From Rhodococcus sp. SBT000017 (GTDB taxonomy: Bacteria > Actinomycetota > Actinomycetes > Mycobacteriales > Mycobacteriaceae): 64,000 bases of DNA. Positions 46,899-55,331 of this stretch are shown here, in pieces (position 1 is the stretch's first letter; each line of letters begins with the position of its first letter). Under the pieces are notes generated by a model. The model ran no database searches. It saw only the letters and a list, made by a program, of their open reading frames with translations, and was not told where the DNA came from. A program made the position numbers and the translations under genes. The DNA is taken from the NCBI RefSeq assembly GCF_003688915.1, contig NZ_REFU01000001.1:2232001-2296000 (forward strand), given 5' to 3'.

Positions 46899-46914
46899 TG
46901 TACTCGCTGGTACA
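46899..46914. promoter_or_regulatory. TetR-type operator upstream of the methyltransferase-TetR operon
   Basis: TGTAC-N6-GTACA is an inverted repeat ending nine bases before the methyltransferase GTG. The same half-sites and spacing recur at 48256-48275 before the oxidoreductase gene. A possible -10 element TACATT (46911-46916) overlaps it, and no ribosome site is visible, so the transcript may be leaderless. Confidence 0.65.
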
Positions 46915-46923
46915 TTCGACCGG

Positions 46924-47595
46924 GTGATTGCAGACGACGTCTATCGACGCGGCCGAGCAGGCCTACCCTCGTGGATCTCCGACTACGACGGCCGCCGCAC
47001 CGAACTGCCGATCGCGCGCTGGATGGGCGGAACCCATTCGACGGTCGAAGACATCCGAGCGGACGAAGCCTCCATTGCCTTCTGCACCGGCCCCACCCTC
47101 GATCTCGGCTGTGGACCAGGGCGTTTGACCGAAGCGCTCACCCGAGCCGGCGTTCCCGCACTGGGGGTCGACACGTCCTCGGTAGCCGTGGAGATGACCA
47201 ACCATCGCGGCGGGCTCGCGATGCAGCGCGACATCTTCTCTGCGATACCGGGTGCAGGCCAGTGGTCCCACGTACTACTCGCGGACGGGAACATCGGCAT
47301 CGGCGGCGATCCTGCCGCACTGTTGACGACCGTACGAAGACTGCTGCACGAGAGCGGGACCGCCATCGTGGAAGTCGAGCCCACGTCCGAGGTGGACGAT
47401 CGGAACCGAATGGTTCGATGGGAGACCGGCGATTCGGTGGGCGAATGGTTCACTTGGGCCAGCGTCGGCGCGAGTGCGCTGTACGCGCTGGCGGTGACTG
47501 CGGGCCTTCGAGTCCGCCGAACAATCGAGTCGAACGGCCGAGTGTTCACCGAACTCGCTGTTCACAGCATCGACCGAGGAGCCGAGGACCCGTGA
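46924..47595 (+). CDS. class I SAM-dependent methyltransferase
   Basis: This 223-residue protein has the Rossmann SAM-binding motif LDLGCGPGRLTEAL (about 59-72), an acidic residue after strand 2 in ALGVDTS, and a DGNIGIGGDP block in place of the usual motif after strand 4. The substrate is unknown. GTG 46924 lies nine bases after a palindromic operator. Its stop overlaps the TetR gene start (GTGA), so methyltransferase and regulator are cotranscribed. Confidence 0.82.
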   Translation: MIADDVYRRGRAGLPSWISDYDGRRTELPIARWMGGTHSTVEDIRADEASIAFCTGPTLDLGCGPGRLTEALTRAGVPALGVDTSSVAVEMTNHRGGLAMQRDIFSAIPGAGQWSHVLLADGNIGIGGDPAALLTTVRRLLHESGTAIVEVEPTSEVDDRNRMVRWETGDSVGEWFTWASVGASALYALAVTAGLRVRRTIESNGRVFTELAVHSIDRGAEDP

Positions 47596-48194
47596 GCAAG
47601 GAGCTGCCGAGAACGGCCAAGGGCAGGCGAACCAGAGCTGCGATCGTCGACGCCGCAGCATCGATGATGTACGACCACGGTGTAGCGGGAACCACTCTCG
47701 ACGACGTCCTCGCTGCCTCCGAGACCGGGAAGTCGCAGCTGTACCACTACTTTTCCGACAAGTCGGACCTGGTCGAGGCCGTTATCGCACGTCAGCTCGA
47801 GCGCGTCCTCGCCGCCCAGCCACGCCTGGCCCATATCGACAGCCTCGACGACATCGACGCCTGGGCCGCTGAGATCGTTCGAAATCACGAACAACCAGGT
47901 GGGCCGTTCTCGTGTCCCCTCGGCTCACTTGCTGCAGAACTGAAGAACGATGCAGCGTTCGTTCCCAGCCTTCATGCCGCGTTCCGGCGCTGGGAGCAAC
48001 CGCTGGAGCAGGGACTTCGGCGCATGATCGACCGAGGCGAACTCGACGTCGCGACCGATCCGGCCGCCGCGGCCGCCACCTTGATCGCCTCACTGCAAGG
48101 CGGCATGCTGATCGCCCGCATCGCGGGCGATGTGCGACCGCTGCGCGACACGCTGGACGCAGCAGTTGCCACATTGCGTAGGCGCGCAACCTGA
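47592..48194 (+). CDS. TetR-family transcriptional regulator
   Basis: This 200-residue regulator has an N-terminal TetR HTH (about 10-57: RRTRAAIVDAAASMM, GTTLDDVLAASETGKSQLYHYFSDKSDLV) and a helical ligand domain with GPFSCPLGSLAAEL, as in the TetR_C_33-like/LmrA-type group. It overlaps the methyltransferase stop. Identical TGTAC-N6-GTACA inverted repeats lie upstream of its own operon and of the next operon, so it probably represses both. Confidence 0.88.
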   Translation: MSKELPRTAKGRRTRAAIVDAAASMMYDHGVAGTTLDDVLAASETGKSQLYHYFSDKSDLVEAVIARQLERVLAAQPRLAHIDSLDDIDAWAAEIVRNHEQPGGPFSCPLGSLAAELKNDAAFVPSLHAAFRRWEQPLEQGLRRMIDRGELDVATDPAAAAATLIASLQGGMLIARIAGDVRPLRDTLDAAVATLRRRAT

Positions 48195-48255
48195 GAACCG
48201 GCGCCGGACGAACCCTGGCGGAAGGACCCCCGGTGCGCTAACCTCGAACTCACAG

Positions 48256-48275
48256 TTTGTACTACTGGGTACAAA
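48256..48275. promoter_or_regulatory. TetR-type operator upstream of the molybdopterin oxidoreductase operon
   Basis: TTTGTAC-TACTGG-GTACAAA is a perfect 7-bp inverted repeat with a six-base spacer, 19 bases before the oxidoreductase ATG. It matches the operator at 46899-46914 in half-site and spacing. Confidence 0.72.
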
Positions 48276-48294
48276 GTTGGAGACGGGAACCAGA

Positions 48295-49542
48295 ATGCAA
48301 CGAATTCCCACGTTCCGAAGCCCGATCCGCGGCGTCTGGTTCACGTCGGTCCTCGCATCCGTCCTGCTCGTCGTTCTGCCGATCGTGACGATCACCGGAT
48401 TCATTTCCTGGGCCGCCTACGGTCCTCAGTTCGGCCAGGCCATGCCGGGCGACGTCGGGTGGCTACGGATACCGGCGTTCGACTGGCCGACAGAACCCGC
48501 CTGGCTCTACCGGCTCACCCAGGGCCTCCATGTGGGACTCGGGCTCGTCATGGTGCCGATAGTGCTGGCCAAGCTGTGGTCGGTGATTCCAAAGCTGATC
48601 GAGATGCCACCGGTACGCAGTGTTGCGCACCTGCTCGAGCGGCTGTCGTTGCTGGCGTTGGTCGGCGGCATTCTCTTCGAGATCATCACCGGTGTGCTGA
48701 ACATTCAGTACGACTACATCTTCGGATTCAGTTTCTACACCGCGCACTACTGGGGAGCCTGGGTGTTCGTCGCCGGCTTCGTCGCCCACGTGGTGCTGAA
48801 ATTTCCGACAATGGTGACGGCGCTCCGAACCCGACCGTTCCTGGAACTGATGCGCATCAAGGTGGCCGACACGGTGCCCGACGCCGACGATGAATCAGGC
48901 CTTGCTGCAACCGATGCCGCTCCGGCGACGATCAGCAGACGCGGAGCCCTCACTCTGGTGGGCGGCAGCGCGTTGTTCGTCGCAGTCCTCAGCGTCGGGC
49001 AGACCACGGGCGGACCACTGCGAGGGGCGGCACTCCTGCTCCCCCGAGGGCGTTCGTACGGCGACGGACCCAACGACTTCCAGATCAACCGCACCGCGCA
49101 GTCCGCGGGCGTCACCGAGGCGATGACGTCGGATGCGTGGCGGCTGACCGTGATGGCCGGCGGTACCGAGGTAGTACTCAGTCGAGCTCAACTCGAGCAG
49201 ATGAACCTGCATACCGTCGAACTCCCGATCTCCTGCGTCGAAGGCTGGTCGACGGTACAGACGTGGACCGGTGTTCCGCTGCGCGATTTGGCAGTGCTCG
49301 TGGGCATCGATACCGCCGATACCGGTGAGGTGCGCTCGCTCGAACCCGTCGGGTCGTTCAACCGAGTCACCTTCGGGGGACACCAGATGATGCATCCCGA
49401 TTCGCTTCTCGCACTGAAGGTGAACGGGGCCGACCTGTCCCTCGATCATGGCTATCCCGCTCGGATCATGATGCCGGCGATACCCGGAGTGCATGCCACC
49501 AAATGGATCGAATCCGTCGAATTCTTCGGGGAGGGAGCATGA
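48295..49542 (+). CDS. membrane molybdopterin-dependent oxidoreductase with N-terminal cytochrome b561-like domain
   Basis: This 415-residue protein has about four membrane spans in its first 200 residues, with His residues placed as in b-type cytochrome domains (LTQGLHVGLG, YTAHYWGAW, GFVAHVVLKF). A further hydrophobic segment follows SRRGALTLVGG (about 218-240). The outer domain belongs to the sulfite-oxidase molybdopterin fold; the molybdenum-ligand Cys is in LPISCVEGWSTVQTWTGVPL. It probably reduces or oxidises a small compound outside the membrane using quinol electrons. The next gene overlaps it by four bases (ATGA). Confidence 0.82.
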   Translation: MQRIPTFRSPIRGVWFTSVLASVLLVVLPIVTITGFISWAAYGPQFGQAMPGDVGWLRIPAFDWPTEPAWLYRLTQGLHVGLGLVMVPIVLAKLWSVIPKLIEMPPVRSVAHLLERLSLLALVGGILFEIITGVLNIQYDYIFGFSFYTAHYWGAWVFVAGFVAHVVLKFPTMVTALRTRPFLELMRIKVADTVPDADDESGLAATDAAPATISRRGALTLVGGSALFVAVLSVGQTTGGPLRGAALLLPRGRSYGDGPNDFQINRTAQSAGVTEAMTSDAWRLTVMAGGTEVVLSRAQLEQMNLHTVELPISCVEGWSTVQTWTGVPLRDLAVLVGIDTADTGEVRSLEPVGSFNRVTFGGHQMMHPDSLLALKVNGADLSLDHGYPARIMMPAIPGVHATKWIESVEFFGEGA

Positions 49543-50036
49543 GTACGTTTCGGGCGAGGTACGGCGCAGGCCCGATGCATCTCGCGGTCACGGCCTTCTG
49601 TCTCGCCCTGTCCGGCGCGGTGGTCCTGACGATCGGCTTTCCGGCCCTGTGGAACACCGACGCGTGGTGGCAGTCCATCGGGCTCTGGTTCGTCGGCGCG
49701 GCCGTAGTTCACGATGCGATCCTGTTTCCGCTGTACGCCGTGCTCGACAGAACTCTGGTTGCTCGACTCGGCAGGTTCGTCAACGCGGTTCGCATCCCTG
49801 CGCTCGGTGCGGGACTGAGCCTGCTGCTCTTCGCACCGGGGATCTTCGCCCACGGGAGCGAGACGTACGAGGCCGCCACGGGTCAGACGCAAGAGCCGTA
49901 CGCGATGCGATGGCTGCTGTTGGTGGCTGGCATGTTCGCGGCCAGCGCGGCGTTCTACGGCGGCCGCGAAATACTCCGGACGCTACGCACGCGCCCCGTT
50001 GTCGATAACCCGAAACGGCAGCACGCGCCCAACTAG
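49539..50036 (+). CDS. membrane protein partner of the molybdopterin oxidoreductase
   Basis: This 165-residue protein has four hydrophobic spans, at about 14-36, 47-66, 88-107 and 125-146. Family unknown. ATG 49539 overlaps the oxidoreductase stop and has GAGGGAG just upstream, so translation is coupled. It is likely a membrane subunit or electron-transfer partner of the oxidoreductase, or a companion under the same TetR control. Confidence 0.75.
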   Translation: MSTFRARYGAGPMHLAVTAFCLALSGAVVLTIGFPALWNTDAWWQSIGLWFVGAAVVHDAILFPLYAVLDRTLVARLGRFVNAVRIPALGAGLSLLLFAPGIFAHGSETYEAATGQTQEPYAMRWLLLVAGMFAASAAFYGGREILRTLRTRPVVDNPKRQHAPN

Positions 50037-50046
50037 GCTCGGTGAC

Positions 50047-51903
50047 ATGAGTGGCGAGTATCTGCAGGCCTTCGACGACAGTGTCGACAACCGTGAGCAG
50101 TTCTGGCTCGATGCCGCGGCAGGAGTCGACTGGGACACGCCTCCCACCACCGCGTTCGACGGCTCGCAGTGGTTTCCCGGGGCCCGACTGAACACCTGTT
50201 TCAACGCACTCGACCGACACGTCGACGCCGGGCTCGGCGATCGGACCGCGCTGATCTACGACTCGGCGATGCTCGGAGTCACCCGCAGCTACACGTACGC
50301 CGAACTGCTCGATCAGGTCGCTCGTTTCGCCGGGGTGCTCAGCTTCAACGGCGTCTCCTCAGGCGACCGCGTGGTGATCTACCTACCGATGATTCCCGAG
50401 GCCGTCATCGCCATGCTCGCGTGCGCCAGGCTCGGCGCAGTGCACTCGGTGGTATTCGGCGGTTTCGCGGCCAAGGAGCTCGCGGCGAGAATCGACGACG
50501 CCGAGCCGGTCCTGCTGATCACCGCCAGCGGCGGGTTCGAGCCGGGCCGCGTCATCGAATACCTCCCCTTGGTGAAGCGGGCTCTGACGCTGACGACAGC
50601 GAAACAACCCGCAGTGATCGTGAAAACCCGCGACGGCGTCCCCGGCAGCCACGACTGGCTGGACTGGGACACCCTCATCGCCGACGCCACCGCAGCCCAA
50701 CCGGTTTCGGTGCAGGCAACGGATCCGCTGTACATCCTCTACACCTCGGGCACGACCGGAAAGCCCAAGGGTGTGGTGCGTGACAACGGCGGTCATGCCG
50801 TCGCGTTGACGTGGTCGATGCGCAACATCTACGACGTGGGTGCCGGTCAGGTGATGTGGACGGCGTCCGATGTCGGCTGGGTCGTCGGGCACTCGTACAT
50901 CGTCTACGGACCGCTGTTCGCAGGTGCCACAACGGTTCTCTACGAGGGCAAGCCCGTCGGAACTCCCGATGCGGGCGCATTCTGGCGGGTGATCCAGGAT
51001 CACGGCGTCCGCGCGTTGTTCACCGCGCCGACGGCATTGCGTGCCATCCGCAAGGTGGACCCGCACGCCGCCGAGCTCGATAAGTACGACGTGAAGTCCC
51101 TGCAGACACTGTTCGTCGCGGGTGAGCGCCTCGATCCCGATACCTACGAGTGGATTTCGCGAACACTGGACCGCCCCGTGGTCGATCACTGGTGGCAAAC
51201 CGAAACCGGCTGGGCTATCTGCGCCAATCTTCGCGGCCTCGAACCACTTCCGATCAAATCGGGATCGCCGACGGTACCGGTTCCCGGGTTCCAGGTCGGC
51301 ATCCTCGACGCCTCGGGCAACCCGGTCGAGGCCGGCACCGAGGGCAACATCGTCGTGAAGCTGCCACTGCCACCGGGGGCCCTGGTGGGACTGTGGCACG
51401 ACGAATCACGTTTCCAGCGTTCGTATCTGGACACCTTCCCGGGCTACTACCTGACCGGAGATTCCGGGTACATCGACGCCGATGGCTACGTCTACGTCCT
51501 CGGCCGCAGCGACGACGTCATCAACGTGGCCGGACACCGCCTCTCCACCGGATCGATGGAGGCGGTACTGGCCGGTCACCCCGCGGTTGCCGAATGCGCA
51601 GTCATCGGGATCCACGACGACCTCAAGGGCCAGCGCCCCAGCGGCTACGTGGTGCTCAAGGCCGGGGAGACCATCACCGAGGAGCAGCTGCGTACCGAAC
51701 TGGTGGCCATGGTGCGCGATCAGATCGGCGCACTCGCGACGTTCCGCGACGTGACGATCGTCGGCGCGCTGCCGAAGACCCGCTCGGGGAAGATCCTACG
51801 GAAGACGATGCGGCAGATCGTCGCCGGTGAGGAATACGGCGTGCCGTCGACCATCGAGGATCCGGCGGTACTCGATGCGCTGGAGAAGTTGCTCGGCAGG
51901 TAG
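50047..51903 (+). CDS. propionyl-CoA synthetase-like acyl-CoA ligase
   Basis: This 618-residue AMP-forming ligase begins with an ACAS N-terminal region (FWLDAAAGVDWDTPP). It carries the ATP-binding P-loop YTSGTTGKPKGVVRDNGGH, the A5 motif WWQTETGW, YLTGDSGYIDADGYVYVLGRSDDVINVAGHRLSTG and the catalytic Lys in PKTRSGKILRKTMR. The VVRDNGGHAVAL block is characteristic of PrpE. It activates propionate or another short acid to its CoA ester. It starts 10 bases after the membrane-protein stop and may be cotranscribed. Confidence 0.88.
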   Translation: MSGEYLQAFDDSVDNREQFWLDAAAGVDWDTPPTTAFDGSQWFPGARLNTCFNALDRHVDAGLGDRTALIYDSAMLGVTRSYTYAELLDQVARFAGVLSFNGVSSGDRVVIYLPMIPEAVIAMLACARLGAVHSVVFGGFAAKELAARIDDAEPVLLITASGGFEPGRVIEYLPLVKRALTLTTAKQPAVIVKTRDGVPGSHDWLDWDTLIADATAAQPVSVQATDPLYILYTSGTTGKPKGVVRDNGGHAVALTWSMRNIYDVGAGQVMWTASDVGWVVGHSYIVYGPLFAGATTVLYEGKPVGTPDAGAFWRVIQDHGVRALFTAPTALRAIRKVDPHAAELDKYDVKSLQTLFVAGERLDPDTYEWISRTLDRPVVDHWWQTETGWAICANLRGLEPLPIKSGSPTVPVPGFQVGILDASGNPVEAGTEGNIVVKLPLPPGALVGLWHDESRFQRSYLDTFPGYYLTGDSGYIDADGYVYVLGRSDDVINVAGHRLSTGSMEAVLAGHPAVAECAVIGIHDDLKGQRPSGYVVLKAGETITEEQLRTELVAMVRDQIGALATFRDVTIVGALPKTRSGKILRKTMRQIVAGEEYGVPSTIEDPAVLDALEKLLGR

Positions 51904-51977
51904 CGAGACGCTAATTCGAGCAACGATGGCCGAAATCCGCGCGCCAGGGGTCGTTCGCGCGCGATAGCGTCGTGCTC

Positions 51978-52880
51978 ATGACAGATCTCGACACACGTCC
52001 AGCCGTCGATTGGCTTGCGCTCGGAGCCGTCACCATCACGGTGATCTCGTGGGCATCGGCATTCGTGGCCATCCGTGGTGTCGGCGAATCCTTCGGGGCA
52101 GGCCCGCTCGCGCTCGGCCGGTTGCTGATCGGATCTGTGGCACTCGGCGCGATAGTTCTGGCCAAAAGACAATGGGTCAAGCCCAACCGCACGCAGTGGC
52201 TGCAGATCGTCAGTATCGGCGTGTTCTGGTTCGGCATCTACAACGTCGCCCTCAATGCCGCCGAGCAACGCGTCGATGCCGGTACGACGTCGATGATCAT
52301 TCAGATCGGTCCGATTCTGGTCGCATTGTTCGCGGGTCTGCTTCTGGGCGAAGGCTTCCCGAGGGGGCTGGTGATCGGCGCAGGTATCGCGTTCGCCGGA
52401 GCGGTCATGGTAGGCGTCGTCACGGCGGTGACCACCACGTCCACGACCAAGACCGACGCCGACTTCCTCGGCATCGCACTGTGTCTGGTATCCGCGGTGA
52501 CCTACGCGATCGGGGTGCTCAGCCAGAAGCCCGTGCTGCGCACCATCCCCGGACTTCAGGTCACGTGGATGGCATGCACCATCGGCGTGGTCTGCACGCT
52601 GCCGTTCGCACCGGCTCTGCTCGACGACCTCGGGTCCGCTTCTGCCGGTGCCACAGGCGGATTGATCTACCTCGGTCTCGTCCCGACTGCACTGGCCTTC
52701 AGCACCTGGGCCTACGCGTTGACGCGAATGAACGCGGGCAAGCTCGGGATCACCACGTACGCGGTCCCACCGATCACGATCGTTCTGGCCTGGCTGCTGC
52801 TGGGCGAGGTTCCGCACTACCTCGCCGTGGTCGGCGGAGTGATCTGCCTGGTGGGAGTCGGGTTGTCCCGCAGAAGATAG
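51978..52880 (+). CDS. DMT-superfamily (EamA) transporter
   Basis: This membrane protein of about 300 residues has ten spans arranged as two EamA repeats (about 14-140 and 155-295). Features include SWASAFVAIRGVGESFGAGPLALGRLLIGS and the second-repeat LIYLGLVPTALAFSTWAYAL. Members export or import metabolites such as amino acids. ATG 51978 is chosen over GTG 51972; neither has a strong ribosome site. It is convergent with the photolyase gene. Confidence 0.85.
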   Translation: MTDLDTRPAVDWLALGAVTITVISWASAFVAIRGVGESFGAGPLALGRLLIGSVALGAIVLAKRQWVKPNRTQWLQIVSIGVFWFGIYNVALNAAEQRVDAGTTSMIIQIGPILVALFAGLLLGEGFPRGLVIGAGIAFAGAVMVGVVTAVTTTSTTKTDADFLGIALCLVSAVTYAIGVLSQKPVLRTIPGLQVTWMACTIGVVCTLPFAPALLDDLGSASAGATGGLIYLGLVPTALAFSTWAYALTRMNAGKLGITTYAVPPITIVLAWLLLGEVPHYLAVVGGVICLVGVGLSRRR

Positions 52881-52916
52881 GGGTCACTCCGCAGGCTCCG
52901 TTCGAGCGTTGAGCTC

Positions 52917-54245
52917 TTACAAGGCCTTGAACCGCGCGATCGCCACTTCCCGCTCGTGCTTGTGGTCGACGATCGGCTCCGGGTACTCCTTGGGCCGGCC
53001 GAACTTCAACGTGTGCACGGCTTTTCCTTCTTCACCGCGTAGTTCCGGCACCCAACGCCGCACGTACTCGCCGGTGGGATCGAATTTCTCGCCCTGGGTG
53101 ATGGGATTGAACACTCGGAAGTACGGCGACGCGTCGGTCCCCGTTCCCGCGGTCCACTGCCAGCCGTGCTGATTGCTGGCCAGATCTCCGTCCACGAGAT
53201 GCTGCATGAAGTATCGCGCGCCCCGCCACCACGGCAGATGCAGATCCTTGACCAGGAACGACGCGACAATCATCCGGACCCGATTGTGCATCCACTTCTC
53301 GGAGTTCAGCTGCCGCATACCGGCATCGACGATCGGGAAGCCCGTCTCCCCCTTGCACCAGGCGTCGAACAACTCGTCGGCATGCTTGCCCGAGTCCAGT
53401 TCGATCGCATCGAACTTCTTGACGTAGTTCTCACGCGCACTGTCGGGACGCTGAAAGAGGATGTCGCCGTAGAAGTCTCGCCAGCAGATCTGTCGGCGAT
53501 ACGACGCCGCGCCCTCGTTGCGGAGCTTTCCCAGGTCGGCCAACATCGTTCGCGGGTGAATGGTGCCGTACTTCAGATGTACCGACATCCGACTCGTCGA
53601 GTCGAGGTCGGGACGGTTGCGTTCGTCGTCGTACGCAGAAACCTCGTCGAGGAACTCCTTCCACTGCTTCGAGGCGGCCGCCTCACCCGCTGCCGCGTCG
53701 GACGCCTCATTCTCGGAGGGAATCTTCACGCGCCGAACGCCTTTCACCTCGTCCGGGTCGATCCAGTCGGCGGAGTCGGCCGAGGTGTCCGCTGGACCGC
53801 GCCACCCGTGTTCCATCCACTGGCGTGAGTACGGCGTGAACACCTTGTACGGTTCCCCGTCGTTCTTGACGATCCGCCCGGGGGCGACCGCATACGGTGA
53901 CCCGGTCTCGACCAGGGTCACCTTCTCGCCCACCCGCTTGTCTCGCTCGCGCCCGTACGGGCCGTAGTCGGCACTGATGTGTACGTCCTCGGCCCCGATC
54001 GCCTTCGCCACCTTCGGGACCACCGTCTCGGGGTCACCGTGCACGACCATCAGCCGTCCGCCGAGTTGCTCGTCGAGAGCTTCGAGCGAGCGGAACAGGA
54101 AGTCCTTACGCGGCCCGCCGGACGGCTTCAGCAGACGGTCGTCGAGCACGAAGAGCCCGAGCACCGGATCTCCCGACTCGGCAGCGGCGGTGATTGTGGG
54201 CAGATCCCCCAGACGGAGATCACGGCGAAACCAGACGATCGACAT
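52917..54245 (-). CDS. phr: deoxyribodipyrimidine photo-lyase
   Basis: This class I DNA photolyase of about 442 residues repairs UV-induced pyrimidine dimers using light. It has an N-terminal antenna domain (IVWFRRDLRLGDLP, residues 3-16) and a C-terminal FAD domain. The latter carries RQICWRDFYGDILFQRP, TGFPIVDAGMRQL, WMHNRVRMIVASFLVKDLHLPWW and the dimer-site NQHGWQWTAGTGTDASPYFR. ATG 54245 starts MSIVWFRRD; the upstream frame adds only non-conserved residues. It is divergent from the small protein gene at 54386. Confidence 0.93.
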   Translation of the reverse strand: MSIVWFRRDLRLGDLPTITAAAESGDPVLGLFVLDDRLLKPSGGPRKDFLFRSLEALDEQLGGRLMVVHGDPETVVPKVAKAIGAEDVHISADYGPYGRERDKRVGEKVTLVETGSPYAVAPGRIVKNDGEPYKVFTPYSRQWMEHGWRGPADTSADSADWIDPDEVKGVRRVKIPSENEASDAAAGEAAASKQWKEFLDEVSAYDDERNRPDLDSTSRMSVHLKYGTIHPRTMLADLGKLRNEGAASYRRQICWRDFYGDILFQRPDSARENYVKKFDAIELDSGKHADELFDAWCKGETGFPIVDAGMRQLNSEKWMHNRVRMIVASFLVKDLHLPWWRGARYFMQHLVDGDLASNQHGWQWTAGTGTDASPYFRVFNPITQGEKFDPTGEYVRRWVPELRGEEGKAVHTLKFGRPKEYPEPIVDHKHEREVAIARFKAL

Positions 54246-54385
54246 GCTTCCAGTCTTACCCACCCCCGCTCCGAGCAATCCCCGCCCTTGACCGTTCGAT
54301 TCTCAGAGAACCGCCAACGACGACTCACCAAGGCCGCAACAACGACCTCTACCTTGGGTTATACCGAACAGACAAGGAGAACATC

Positions 54386-54592
54386 ATGACGAACACCCGC
54401 CCCTTCCCCGGTGCCCTCTCCCTGATCGACAGCACCTGCACGTTCGAGAAGTACTACGAGCAGCTCTACGCCAAGGCACCCGCTCTCGCCTGGTCACTCG
54501 ACGCCGACACCGGCCGCCGCAGTGCCCTCGAGGACTTCTTCGCCAAGACGCCCGAGGAACGCCGCACCACCGTCGACAGCTGGGTTGCATAG
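54386..54592 (+). CDS. small soluble protein of unknown function upstream of prrA
   Basis: This frame encodes 68 residues with a good AAGGAGA ribosome site six bases before the ATG and coding-like composition. It has no signal peptide or membrane span. The sequence ([35 protein letters not shown]) looks helical. It ends 11 bases before the PrrA start, so it is probably cotranscribed with the two-component system. No family recognised. Confidence 0.65.
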   Translation: MTNTRPFPGALSLIDSTCTFEKYYEQLYAKAPALAWSLDADTGRRSALEDFFAKTPEERRTTVDSWVA

Positions 54593-54602
54593 CATTGGTC
54601 CG

Positions 54603-55331
54603 GTGACCGAATCGCCGAGCACCCCCGCCACCGTTCTCGTCGTCGACGACGACGCAGACGTGTTGTCGTCGCTGCAACGCGGACTGCGCCTGTCCGGGTT
54701 CACCGTCATCACCGCATCGGACGGCGCGGAGGCGCTCGGCGTGGTGTCGCGGTCGGTGCCCGACGCCATCGTGCTCGACATCAACATGCCGGTGCTCGAC
54801 GGTGCCAGCGTGGTGACCGCGTTGCGTGCCATGGGAAACGACATTCCGATCTGTGTTCTCAGCGCCCGCAGTTCGGTGGACGATCGCATCGCCGGACTCG
54901 AATCCGGTGCCGACGACTACCTCACCAAGCCGTTCGTGTTGGCCGAGCTCGTCGCACGGATCCGAGCCATGCTGCGTCGACGCGGCACCGGTCCGGTTGT
55001 GCCGGTAGCAGATTCGGGCGCACCGAACTCCGCCGTCGCCGTCGGAACCCTGGTGGTCGACATCCCCGGCTATCGCGTCCACCGCGGCGGAGCCGACATC
55101 GACCTGACCAAGCGAGAATTCGAGTTGCTGGCCATCCTGGCCCGCAACAAGGGCGTCGTTCTCACGCGTGAACGACTGCTCGAACTGGTCTGGGGCTACG
55201 ACTTCGTCGCCGACACCAACGTCGTCGACGTGTTCGTCGGATATCTGCGACGCAAACTAGAGGCCGACGGGTCGCCGCGCATCCTGCACACGGTCCGCGG
55301 CGTCGGCTTCGTCGTCCGGGACGCCGCATGA
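54603..55331 (+). CDS. prrA: OmpR-family response regulator PrrA-like
   Basis: This 242-residue regulator has a receiver domain (about 9-125) with VLVVDDDAD, phospho-acceptor Asp in [12 protein letters not shown] and Lys in DDYLTKPF. A winged-helix output domain follows (about 145-240) with [23 protein letters not shown] and [11 protein letters not shown]. It closely resembles M. tuberculosis PrrA, an essential regulator linked to early intracellular growth and nitrogen limitation. GTG 54603 gives the normal start. The PrrB start overlaps its stop. Confidence 0.9.
   Translation: MTESPSTPATVLVVDDDADVLSSLQRGLRLSGFTVITASDGAEALGVVSRSVPDAIVLDINMPVLDGASVVTALRAMGNDIPICVLSARSSVDDRIAGLESGADDYLTKPFVLAELVARIRAMLRRRGTGPVVPVADSGAPNSAVAVGTLVVDIPGYRVHRGGADIDLTKREFELLAILARNKGVVLTRERLLELVWGYDFVADTNVVDVFVGYLRRKLEADGSPRILHTVRGVGFVVRDAA

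Noticed and set aside
49452..49892. Minus-strand open frame opposite the 165-residue membrane protein
   Set aside because: The plus-strand frame has membrane spans, a ribosome site and an ATGA overlap; the antisense frame has none of these.
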